A DNA stretch of 43,714 bases from a bacterium (GTDB taxonomy: Bacteria > Auribacterota > UBA3054): NCBI GenBank assembly GCA_017554565.1, contig JAFZID010000197.1, positions 1-43,714 on the forward strand, written 5' to 3'. Position 1 is the first letter of the stretch. Each line of letters starts with the position of its first letter. The notes beneath the pieces are model-generated. The model saw only the letters and a program-made list of their open reading frames with translations, had not been told where the DNA came from and made no database searches. Positions 28,323-36,217 of the stretch are shown here, piece by piece. Made by a program: the position numbers and the translations under genes.

Positions 28323-29003
28323 ATGTGGCAAAAAACCAAAGATTTTTTCACCGACCTCCTGTACAGAGTGATCTACTTTTTCGGCTGGTGCGGATTTAGG
28401 CTCCTTTTCTGCATCGGGCACAGGTACAGGATCCACCGCACCGACAGGAAGAAGGCTCTGAAGGGCAGGAAGCAGGGAGTGCTCGTGGTGGCCAACCACG
28501 CCAGCTTCCTGGATCCCGGGATCGTCGGCATCATCTTCTTCCACCGCATCTGGTACCTGGCCAGACAGTCGCTTTTTGAGAACAAGTCTTTCGCCTGGCT
28601 CATCACCGCCGTTGGCGCGCTCCCCATTTCCAGGGAAAAGCTTGACCTTGCCACCCTGCGCCAGGTCAAGACCTACATAGAAGAGGGCCGCGACGTTCTG
28701 CTCTTCCCGGAAGGAACGAGAACGGACGACGGCGAGCTGCAGCCCGGCCAGGCCGGCGTCGGCTTCTTCGCGGACAAAGTGAAGGCGGACATCCTCCCCG
28801 TCTATGTCAAAGGCTCCTTCGAATCCTGGCCCAAGAGCGGAGAATATCACTTCGCCAAGCTTGATTCCATCGTCGGCGACCTGATCCCCTACGAACACTG
28901 GCAGACGCTGCCCAACGGCCGCGAGCGCTACCAAATGATCGCCGACGGCATCATGGAAAAACTCGCGGAACTGAAAAAGGAACTGGAAGAAATAAAGAAG
29001 TGA
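28323..29003 (+). CDS. plsC: 1-acyl-sn-glycerol-3-phosphate acyltransferase
   Basis: 226 residues. Adds the second acyl chain to make phosphatidic acid. Acyltransferase motif NHASFLD (58-64, His59/Asp64) and FPEGTR (129-134). An N-terminal hydrophobic helix (about 12-32) anchors it at the membrane. The C-terminus is a charged helix. The stop overlaps the fmt start (GTGA). It lies three bases after mtaB. Confidence 0.9.
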   Translation: MWQKTKDFFTDLLYRVIYFFGWCGFRLLFCIGHRYRIHRTDRKKALKGRKQGVLVVANHASFLDPGIVGIIFFHRIWYLARQSLFENKSFAWLITAVGALPISREKLDLATLRQVKTYIEEGRDVLLFPEGTRTDDGELQPGQAGVGFFADKVKADILPVYVKGSFESWPKSGEYHFAKLDSIVGDLIPYEHWQTLPNGRERYQMIADGIMEKLAELKKELEEIKK

Positions 29004-29956
29004 AGGAAAGACAGGGCATACTTTTCCTCGGCACGCCCCCCATGGCGGCCGACTGCCTGAAAAGGCTCATAAAGGACGGAAGACCGGTCACGGCGGTCAT
29101 CACCCAGCCGGACCGGCCGGTGGGCCGGCACCGGATCGTAACGCCCAGTCCCGTCAAGCAAGCCGCAGAAGAAGCCGGCATCAGCGTTTACACCCCGGAA
29201 AGCCTGAAGACCGAAGAAGTCAAAGCGCTTTTCGAGGAGCTTTCTCCCAAGGTCGCCGTGATCGTGGCCTACGGCAAGATCATCCCCGCGAACCTTCTTA
29301 CCATCCCGGAAAGCTTCATCAATCTGCATTTCTCGCTTCTTCCCCTCTACCGGGGCGCCGCCCCGGTGCAGCGAGCCCTCTATGACGGCAGGACGGTGAC
29401 GGGCGTCTCCATCCAGTACCTGTCGCCAAAATTAGACGCCGGCGACATCATTGCCGAGGCTCCCTTCACAATAAACCCCAAAGACACCACTGAGACGCTT
29501 TGGGAGCGTTCTGTGGCCATCGGAGCGTCGCTTCTGACCAGAGTGGCCGCCAGTCTTCTGGAAGGCCGCCTCCCGGCCACCCCCCAGGACGAATCGAAAG
29601 CCACCTACGCCGCCAAGATGTGCCGCGAGGACGGCTTCATCGACTGGACCTGGAGCGCCAAGATGATCCACGATCACATCAGGGCCTGCAACCCCTGGCC
29701 CGGCGCCGTGACCTGGCGCAAAGGCAAGGAGATCAAGCTCTGGAAAAGCGAGTGGCCCGTCCCCGACCCCGGCCCCCTGGGCATCCCGGGAGAAATAACC
29801 GTCGCCAAAAAAGAACTTTTCATTTCCGCCAGGGACGGCTTCATTAAAATAACGGAGCTTCAGCCCGCCGGCGGAGCCCGCCAGACGGCGGAAGCCTTCG
29901 TCGCCGGCCTCCGGGGCGAAAAAGTTTATCTGGAAAACAAGCCAGAGGGAATCTGA
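29000..29956 (+). CDS. fmt: Methionyl-tRNA formyltransferase
   Basis: 318 residues, from a GTG overlapping the plsC stop. Formylates initiator Met-tRNA. Seen: ILFLGTPPMAADCL, VAYGKIIP, NLHFSLLPLYRGAAPVQRAL (the SLLP.YRG.AP signature), and the C-terminal domain ending ALRGEKVYL-like. The order fmt-rsmB is common in bacteria. There is no def gene in front. Confidence 0.95.
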   Translation: MKERQGILFLGTPPMAADCLKRLIKDGRPVTAVITQPDRPVGRHRIVTPSPVKQAAEEAGISVYTPESLKTEEVKALFEELSPKVAVIVAYGKIIPANLLTIPESFINLHFSLLPLYRGAAPVQRALYDGRTVTGVSIQYLSPKLDAGDIIAEAPFTINPKDTTETLWERSVAIGASLLTRVAASLLEGRLPATPQDESKATYAAKMCREDGFIDWTWSAKMIHDHIRACNPWPGAVTWRKGKEIKLWKSEWPVPDPGPLGIPGEITVAKKELFISARDGFIKITELQPAGGARQTAEAFVAGLRGEKVYLENKPEGI

Positions 29957-31164
29957 TGGCGAAAGTCTCCCCCGCCAGGGCCCTGGCCCTGAAAGCCCTC
30001 CTCGCCTGGCGCCAGGATCCCGAAAGCCATCTTGAGCAGCATCTGAAAGGCCTGCCGGATCCCAAAGACCTCGACCTGGCCTACACCATCTGCCGCGGCG
30101 TCCTGAAAGAAAAGACATTCCTGCAAAAAGTTGTCGGCCGCTACCTCGTCCGCAAAGGCAAAAACCTTCCGCTCCCTGTCGAGCTCATCCTTCTCCTCTC
30201 CGTTTACCAAAGACTTTTTCTGGAAAAGATCCCCCAGTACGCCATCGTTTCCGACGCGGTGGAACTCTGCAAAGAGAAGAAGCCCGCTTTCTCCAACCTC
30301 GTCAACGCCATTCTCAGGAACCTTGAAAGAGATTTGGAATCCGGCTTCGATCCAACAAAAGAACCGCTTTCCCTCGAAGAACGCTATTCCCATCCCAAGG
30401 AACTCATAGACCTCATAAAAGAGGAAACCAAAGACGAAGCGCTAATTGAACAGATCCTCAAATGGGACAACGCAAAACCGAAAGCTTTCCTGAGACGCAA
30501 AAACGGCAGCCACGAAGAATGTCTTGACGTAAAAGCCGTCGTCCAAAGCGACGACTTCAAAAACGGAAAAATCTACTTCATGCAGCTCTGGTCGCAATCC
30601 GTCGCCAACGCCGCGCCTGTAAAAGACGGCGACCAAGTTCTCGACCTCTGCGCCGCCCCCGGCGGCAAAAGCCTCGCCCTTCTCGACAGAGCCAAAATAA
30701 AACTCACCGCCTGCGATTTCTCCGAAACCAGACTCGCGCAATTAAAAGAAAACTTCGCGCGCCTCGGCTACGCAAACGCTCCCAACATCACGATAAAGCA
30801 ACTGGACGCCCGCAACGCAGACCAAGCGTTCCCCCCGGCTTCTTTTGACCTCGTCCTCCTTGACGCCCCCTGCTCCAGTTTAGGAACGATCCAGCGCAAT
30901 CCCGAGCTCAGATGGCGTTTCAAATTAGAGCAGCTCGCTGAATACGCCGCGCTGCAAAAAAGCATTCTCCAAGCCGCAAAAACCCTCGTCGCCCCCCAAG
31001 GCTATCTCCTTTACGCCGTCTGCTCCTTTGCCAAAGCGGAGCGCGAAGCCACAGACCTCCTTCGTCAAGACAAAACCTGGACTCTCGTCAAAGAAAAGCT
31101 CACCTATCCCGGTGAGCAAGACAGTTTCGACGGCGGCTACTACTCCCTCTGGCAAAAGAACTGA
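29956..31164 (+). CDS. rsmB: 16S rRNA (cytosine-967-C5)-methyltransferase
   Basis: 402 residues. N-terminal NusB-like domain (1-about 140), then the SAM-dependent RNA m5C methyltransferase: LCAAPGGKS (231-239), DAPCSSLG with Cys306, and YAVCSFAK with the catalytic Cys356. The start shares one base with the fmt stop (TGATG). Codon and base use shift gradually to lower GC toward its end, near the AT-rich island. No terminator is visible downstream. Confidence 0.94.
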   Translation: MAKVSPARALALKALLAWRQDPESHLEQHLKGLPDPKDLDLAYTICRGVLKEKTFLQKVVGRYLVRKGKNLPLPVELILLLSVYQRLFLEKIPQYAIVSDAVELCKEKKPAFSNLVNAILRNLERDLESGFDPTKEPLSLEERYSHPKELIDLIKEETKDEALIEQILKWDNAKPKAFLRRKNGSHEECLDVKAVVQSDDFKNGKIYFMQLWSQSVANAAPVKDGDQVLDLCAAPGGKSLALLDRAKIKLTACDFSETRLAQLKENFARLGYANAPNITIKQLDARNADQAFPPASFDLVLLDAPCSSLGTIQRNPELRWRFKLEQLAEYAALQKSILQAAKTLVAPQGYLLYAVCSFAKAEREATDLLRQDKTWTLVKEKLTYPGEQDSFDGGYYSLWQKN

Positions 31165-31243
31165 ACTGGCGCTACAGGAAGAAAGCCTTTTTGGCAAAGG
31201 CCAGAATTTAAAGCCAAGAAACAAGTTATTAATTTTATGCATA

Positions 31244-31272
31244 TTGATTTATAAAAACAAATTTTATATAAT
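31244..31272 (+). promoter_or_regulatory. Promoter of the AT-rich secreted-protein island
   Basis: TTGATT (31244-31249), 17-base spacer, TATAAT (31267-31272). Close to consensus. Start of transcription about 36 bases before the first ATG, which has an AGGAAAGAG ribosome site. Confidence 0.7.
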
Positions 31273-31314
31273 AAGTTAAAACCTGGCCCATATTTATCAT
31301 CTGAGGAAAGAGTT

Positions 31315-32481
31315 ATGAAAAAAATATTGCTGCTGTTTAGCCTTTTGATATCTTTCAGTCTTTGCGCGGAAAACGTATCGGTAAAACCTGCGGGTGAAGG
31401 CACCGCGGAAAGCCCTTATTTGTTTGACCGTTTGGAGAACTTCTTCTGGCTCAGAGATAATATCCTGGACATGGATCCTAATGTCCCGGTTTGTTGCAAG
31501 CAGACAAAGGACATCGACGCCAGCGCGACGCAAGAGGGCGGAGATTACACTTGGCAAACGATAAAATTTAACAGCCACATCTTCGCTTATGATGGTCAAT
31601 GTTACACCATCTACGGTCTTGAACCGGAAGATAAAGGAGCTTTGTTCGGGGCCGGGTATCTTCAGCTAAAAAATATCAGGATACAAGGCGCCGAAGGGAA
31701 AAAGACCTGCACCTTGGCAAAAGGCTTAGATTCAGAGCCAAACAAAAAAGGTTATTTTGAGAACTGTCACGTAAAAGGGTTCTTAGTGGAAATGCCGGCT
31801 TTGGCAGACATAGTCAGAGGCAGAGATATTAGAATTGAAAATTGCGTTGCCGAAGCGGATATAGACGAAGGGGAATTAAAAACGAGCGGTGTGTTAATGT
31901 CTCATGTGATTGCGAGGGGGGGAAAAAACATAATAAAAAACACTTGCTTCAAAGGAAAAATAAAAACAAAACCGTTAACGCAAGTTAGCGGTTTGGCTGT
32001 AACGGTGTCGGTGGGAACTGTGTTTAACAACACCGAGCTAACCATAGAAGATTGTTACACAGATTTCGCTGTAGAATGCGATCCGGATGACAGGCACTCC
32101 GTTGCTGGATTAATACGCACAGCGTTCATAGACATGCATACTAACGAAGTTTTGAACATCGAGCGTTGTTATACAGCGTGTGAAACAAGCGAAAAAATAG
32201 ATTATAGCAGCGCTTTAATCTATCAATTGACCAACACTGTCAACACAATAAACATCAAGGATTGTTATTACAGAGAAGCGCCTAATTTCACGGACGATTT
32301 GGCTATTGCCAAGACCGATAATGAAATGAAACAGCGGGCGACGTTTGAAAACTGGGATTTTGAAAACGTTTGGGATATCGACGAAGGCGAAGGAATGCCG
32401 TTCTTAAGATGCGAGATTCCCGAACCATATGTATTGTTTATTGTGCTGCTTTTCGCTTTGTTAAAAAGACTAGAACGATAA
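31315..32481 (+). CDS. Secreted GLUG-like beta-helix protein with PEP-CTERM-like tail
   Basis: 388 residues. Signal peptide MKKILLLFSLLISFSLCAEN. The middle is repetitive and beta-rich with GLUG-like turns (AYDGQCYTIYGLE, GALFGAGYLQLKNIRIQG, IENCVAEADI, IEDCYTDFAV), typical of right-handed beta-helix surface proteins. The end IPEPYVLFIVLLFALLKRLER is Pro-Glu-Pro, a hydrophobic segment, then basic residues: a PEP-CTERM-type sorting signal. Its last third is very similar to the protein at 34971 (TFENWDFENVWDIDEG). Probably attached to the cell surface. AT-rich compared with rsmB before it. Substrate and partner unknown. Confidence 0.8.
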   Translation: MKKILLLFSLLISFSLCAENVSVKPAGEGTAESPYLFDRLENFFWLRDNILDMDPNVPVCCKQTKDIDASATQEGGDYTWQTIKFNSHIFAYDGQCYTIYGLEPEDKGALFGAGYLQLKNIRIQGAEGKKTCTLAKGLDSEPNKKGYFENCHVKGFLVEMPALADIVRGRDIRIENCVAEADIDEGELKTSGVLMSHVIARGGKNIIKNTCFKGKIKTKPLTQVSGLAVTVSVGTVFNNTELTIEDCYTDFAVECDPDDRHSVAGLIRTAFIDMHTNEVLNIERCYTACETSEKIDYSSALIYQLTNTVNTINIKDCYYREAPNFTDDLAIAKTDNEMKQRATFENWDFENVWDIDEGEGMPFLRCEIPEPYVLFIVLLFALLKRLER

Positions 32482-32501
32482 AACCGCAAAGGGAAAAAAA
32501 T

Positions 32502-33968
32502 ATGATAAACAGAAGCAAAAAGGCATTCTTGATGTTGTTAATTGCGATTCTGGTAGGCTTGATTCCTTTAACAACATATTCTTCTCAGGATGAATATTTA
32601 AGCATTGGTGGTTCTTCGCATTTGGCAGTTGGAAAACCAAATGCGGCATACAATGTAAGTTATTATGTTAACGGAACGGTTTTTGGTTGTGACTTTTGCG
32701 CTTACGAAATAGTGGATGGCAACATTTATGGCAATTGTCTTGCCGAAAATGATCCCAACGATCAAAATCTTGGCCTTATATTTAATGCGCCTAATTACGA
32801 ATGCATGTTATTCGTTTCGGCATTGCTAAGATATCAGTTAAACACATATCCTTTTACATATCACCAGCTTGGCGACTTTAGGCTTATAAAAGTCCAAAAA
32901 CCGTTTTTACAAACCATGAGAACTGGGTTAAACGGCACGGTTTATGAAAATAACAACACAGCTGTGCCAATACATTGGAATATAGATGACGATGACCGAT
33001 CAGGGTTTGGCGTAGTACATCCTAATATTAGTTACGGAGAAGATTATAGGCAGTACGAATTTCTGTCTGAAAACGGCGTTGACGATGATCTATATTGTAT
33101 ACAAGCTTGCGTAACGAATGTGGATTTAAACACTTCTGGCTGTAATTTAAAAATAAAAACGCCGGATTCAATGCGTTTGTGGTATACCCAAAACAAAAGC
33201 GCACTATGCTGTGACTCCAACAGCGTGTTTGAGACTAATTGTGATATTGTTAATTGGTTCAACACACACGCCAATTCACCAGGGAACAGATTGTATGTTG
33301 AATGGGTAGTTCCGCCTAACACGACAACAAACGAATATATTGAATTTTATTGTAACGGAGTTCAATTTGCCAAATTGCGCTATAAGGGTTATGCGCTTTC
33401 CAATCCGGCGTATATTAATATGCCAACAAAATCTGAAAGAACATTCTTTGAGGGGTTTTGCGAATTAGACGGATGCGAATGGGGAATAAACAAACAGGGC
33501 AGTATGCGGCTTCCTGATCGCAACTCAATCGCGGAAGCGGTTGACCCACACTGGTCACGATATGGGGAAACGTTTGTTGCGACCAAAACAAGTCCTGTGT
33601 GTCCAGACATCTATACTTTGCAGAATGGGGCATACAGTAATTTTGTATGTCGCTGTATGAGCATGGATACTTTCAACAACCATAACTATTTATTTGAAGA
33701 AGCTGACGCTGCTGCCTTTTTCACCATACTTAATTTTTGGACATACAATTATCTTGACATAGATTTGCATGGCGCTCTTGGCGATATTGTTTATTACAGT
33801 GGTCCTTTTGCTGCAACGAGAGTACCTTCCAATTGGCTGACAAATTGCAGACCTTCATGGGATATATTCACAAGCCGTTTTTTCAATCAACCAAAGATTG
33901 TTCACAATCCATATCAACTCGAATCTACCAGAGCCATTTTAGATACATATGTTATAGATTTGCCATAA
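32502..33968 (+). CDS. Secreted Cys-rich protein of unknown family
   Basis: 488 residues from ATG 32502, with AAAGGGA upstream. A longer frame to 32370 is rejected because it runs into the preceding gene. N-terminal membrane or signal segment (KKAFLMLLIAILVGLIPLTT). The body is rich in Cys, Asn and Tyr (for example GCDFCAYE, SALCCDSN, FVCRCMSM), suggesting an extracytoplasmic, disulfide-bonded fold. No motif I recognise and no PEP-CTERM tail. AT-rich. Second gene of the four-gene island. Confidence 0.75.
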   Translation: MINRSKKAFLMLLIAILVGLIPLTTYSSQDEYLSIGGSSHLAVGKPNAAYNVSYYVNGTVFGCDFCAYEIVDGNIYGNCLAENDPNDQNLGLIFNAPNYECMLFVSALLRYQLNTYPFTYHQLGDFRLIKVQKPFLQTMRTGLNGTVYENNNTAVPIHWNIDDDDRSGFGVVHPNISYGEDYRQYEFLSENGVDDDLYCIQACVTNVDLNTSGCNLKIKTPDSMRLWYTQNKSALCCDSNSVFETNCDIVNWFNTHANSPGNRLYVEWVVPPNTTTNEYIEFYCNGVQFAKLRYKGYALSNPAYINMPTKSERTFFEGFCELDGCEWGINKQGSMRLPDRNSIAEAVDPHWSRYGETFVATKTSPVCPDIYTLQNGAYSNFVCRCMSMDTFNNHNYLFEEADAAAFFTILNFWTYNYLDIDLHGALGDIVYYSGPFAATRVPSNWLTNCRPSWDIFTSRFFNQPKIVHNPYQLESTRAILDTYVIDLP

Positions 33969-33987
33969 TATTAGTTGGAGAAAAAAC

Positions 33988-34953
33988 ATGAAAAGATTTT
34001 TGTTTAGTTTTTACATGATTTTATTATCTTCGTTTGTTCTCGGAATAGACTCTGATGAATATACGCTTTTGTTAGAAAAGGCGGAGCAAACTCCCGCCAT
34101 CATTTTTGACAAGGAAGATTTTTCTTGGGACAAATATCCGGCAGAGGTAAAAGCACATTTTTTAGATGGTGTTAAAGCGCAGAACGAACTTAATAAACTG
34201 GCTCCTTCAACAACGATGCCATTGCTTTTTGACTTTGTAGAAAATGGGAGTCATGCCGAAAAACAAATAGCGATATATTTGGAAAAACATGGATATTACA
34301 CCAATAGTTATTTCGAAGTGATATATAAGCAAATAAGGAATCAAAACGGTATCAGTTGCGGATACAGCGGATTGGGGAATCTGGCTTTTCCATGGTTAAC
34401 TAAAAAACACAGAGGCAAAGATTTCAACGAATACGAGATCCAATACTTCTGGTGGGTCTATGACAGAAAACACCTTCAGAACATTTGGCAAAACTGGTAT
34501 CAGTGCTGGCAGGAAGAAAACGCTAAGCCAGAACCGAGAAAATATGTGCAGAAGCGTTTGATTTCTGACGTGTTGTGTCTGGGCTTTTATCTTTTTCCTT
34601 ACTTGGCGGAAAATTTGATAAATGACAAAAGTTTGGAAGATATAGTTGATGAGTTAAGGTCTTATTCCTGTTTTTCCATCAGGGGCGATTTTTTAACATG
34701 GTGGGAAGAAAACAGCGAAAGATATTCTTTTCCGGAAGCAAAGGGCTGGGAACATGCGTTAGAGATTCTTAACCGGGGAAAGTTAATGGTTAGTAAATCC
34801 GCCATGGAAAACATGCCTGTTTGGCACGAGCTGGCGGAGGCTTATTACTCTGGGAACATAAATCGGTATTGGTATTATTTTCTTTCCGACAAAAACGAAA
34901 TAACGGAAGAAGACATTACCGAAGCGATTTGCAAATCAATTGAAGACAAATGA
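33988..34953 (+). CDS. Secreted Trp/Tyr-rich protein of unknown family
   Basis: 321 residues. Signal peptide MKRFLFSFYMILLSSFVLG. The rest is helical, acidic and rich in Trp and Tyr (FWWVYDRKHLQNIWQNWYQ). No recognised domain. It sits 19 bases after the previous gene, so probably the same transcript. AT-rich. Confidence 0.75.
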   Translation: MKRFLFSFYMILLSSFVLGIDSDEYTLLLEKAEQTPAIIFDKEDFSWDKYPAEVKAHFLDGVKAQNELNKLAPSTTMPLLFDFVENGSHAEKQIAIYLEKHGYYTNSYFEVIYKQIRNQNGISCGYSGLGNLAFPWLTKKHRGKDFNEYEIQYFWWVYDRKHLQNIWQNWYQCWQEENAKPEPRKYVQKRLISDVLCLGFYLFPYLAENLINDKSLEDIVDELRSYSCFSIRGDFLTWWEENSERYSFPEAKGWEHALEILNRGKLMVSKSAMENMPVWHELAEAYYSGNINRYWYYFLSDKNEITEEDITEAICKSIEDK

Positions 34954-34970
34954 TCTTCAAGGAGAATATT

Positions 34971-36170
34971 ATGAAAAAAGCGTTGCTGTTTGTTTGCATT
35001 TGGGCATGCGTTTGCTTGGCTTTGGCCGACGGCGTTTCCGTTGCGCCTAAAGGAGAAGGGACGCAAAAAGCTCCTTATCAAATTACGCAGATGGGAAACT
35101 TTGTGTGGCTGTCGCATCAAAGCGACATGATCGATGCCGGAACAACAATTTATTGCGTTCAGGAAAACGATATTGACGCGGTGGAGACGGAAGAATGGCA
35201 GAGTTTCCCTGGTATTGAAACCAACAACATTAATGGTGAAAACAAAGGGGCCTGGACTTTGAATTATGACGGCCAAGGTTTTAAAATAGAAAATCTTTGC
35301 ATTAGTCAAACCAAAGGTTTTTACAGCGCGCTGTTTTGCTTAGGCAGCTTCCAATTGAAAAACATCAATATTAACGGAGTGAAAAGCAAGGTGCCGTGGG
35401 GAAGCACGGGAATTTTGGTAGGAAACATGGGAGCCGGGTATATAGATAATTGCCATATAAGCGGAACAAATATTCGCGCCACGGCCGGTTTGATCCAGGA
35501 AGTAATCGTTCCGTCGGGAGGAAGCGTTGAAATCAGCAATTGTTCTGTAGAAACAGATTTAACAAACGCTTGGGCGGGGGTAATAGAGCAAGTGCATGTT
35601 TATGGAACGCTAGTAATTAGAAACACATCTTACAAAGGAAAAATTACTATCGGGGATGAATCTGGCGGAGACGTAATTTCAGCTGGCTTTGTCAAAGGAT
35701 TGCAGTTGGAAGAAAAACATGCCAAAGTGATCATCGAAGACTGTTATTCTGCTGCCGAGATAAAATGCGCTAATTCTTATTTAGGTCTTTCCGGATTTGT
35801 AGGCATAATTAACAACGCGAATTATGGAGAACCAGTTGACATTGAGATCAACCGCTGTTATTCCACGGGATCAATAAGCAACACAAGACCTTGGGGCAGC
35901 GCTAGTTTTCTGACCGTGGTGTACGGATGCGAACCGGTGGTAAAGGATTGCTACTATAATTCCACGACGTTAAAAAAAGCTGACAAATACGCGCTTCCCA
36001 AGACAGAAGAAGAGATGAAACAATTGGCCACTTTTGAAAATTGGGATTTTGAAAATGTCTGGGATATAGACGAAGGCAAGAGTATGCCGTATCTCGTATC
36101 AACGCTTCCCGAGCCGTGCGGAATGGTTGCCTTGCTTTTGCTAACTTTGCTTTTAACGAGAAGAAAATAA
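34971..36170 (+). CDS. Secreted GLUG-like beta-helix protein with PEP-CTERM tail
   Basis: 399 residues from ATG 34971 with AAGGAG upstream; an in-frame ATG at 34950 overlaps the previous stop and would spoil the signal peptide. Signal peptide MKKALLFVCIWACVCLALADG, GLUG-like repeats (NYDGQGFKIENLCI, FQLKNININGV, IEDCYSAAEI), and the tail LPEPCGMVALLLLTLLLTRRK, a good PEP-CTERM sorting signal. A paralogue of the protein at 31315: same layout, and TFENWDFENVWDIDEG is shared exactly. Exosortase itself is not in the window. Last gene of the island. Confidence 0.82.
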   Translation: MKKALLFVCIWACVCLALADGVSVAPKGEGTQKAPYQITQMGNFVWLSHQSDMIDAGTTIYCVQENDIDAVETEEWQSFPGIETNNINGENKGAWTLNYDGQGFKIENLCISQTKGFYSALFCLGSFQLKNININGVKSKVPWGSTGILVGNMGAGYIDNCHISGTNIRATAGLIQEVIVPSGGSVEISNCSVETDLTNAWAGVIEQVHVYGTLVIRNTSYKGKITIGDESGGDVISAGFVKGLQLEEKHAKVIIEDCYSAAEIKCANSYLGLSGFVGIINNANYGEPVDIEINRCYSTGSISNTRPWGSASFLTVVYGCEPVVKDCYYNSTTLKKADKYALPKTEEEMKQLATFENWDFENVWDIDEGKSMPYLVSTLPEPCGMVALLLLTLLLTRRK

Positions 36171-36183
36171 AAATGCAAAAAAG

Positions 36184-36216
36184 AAAGGCGGGAACGAAAG
36201 TTTCCGCCTTTTCATT
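36184..36216. terminator. Bidirectional terminator between convergent genes
   Basis: Stem AAAGGCGGGAAC (36184-36195) / GTTTCCGCCTTT (36200-36211) with a GAAA tetraloop. T-rich on both strands after the stem, so it can serve the island on the plus strand and the GH120 gene on the minus strand. Confidence 0.85.
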
Positions 36217-36217
36217 T

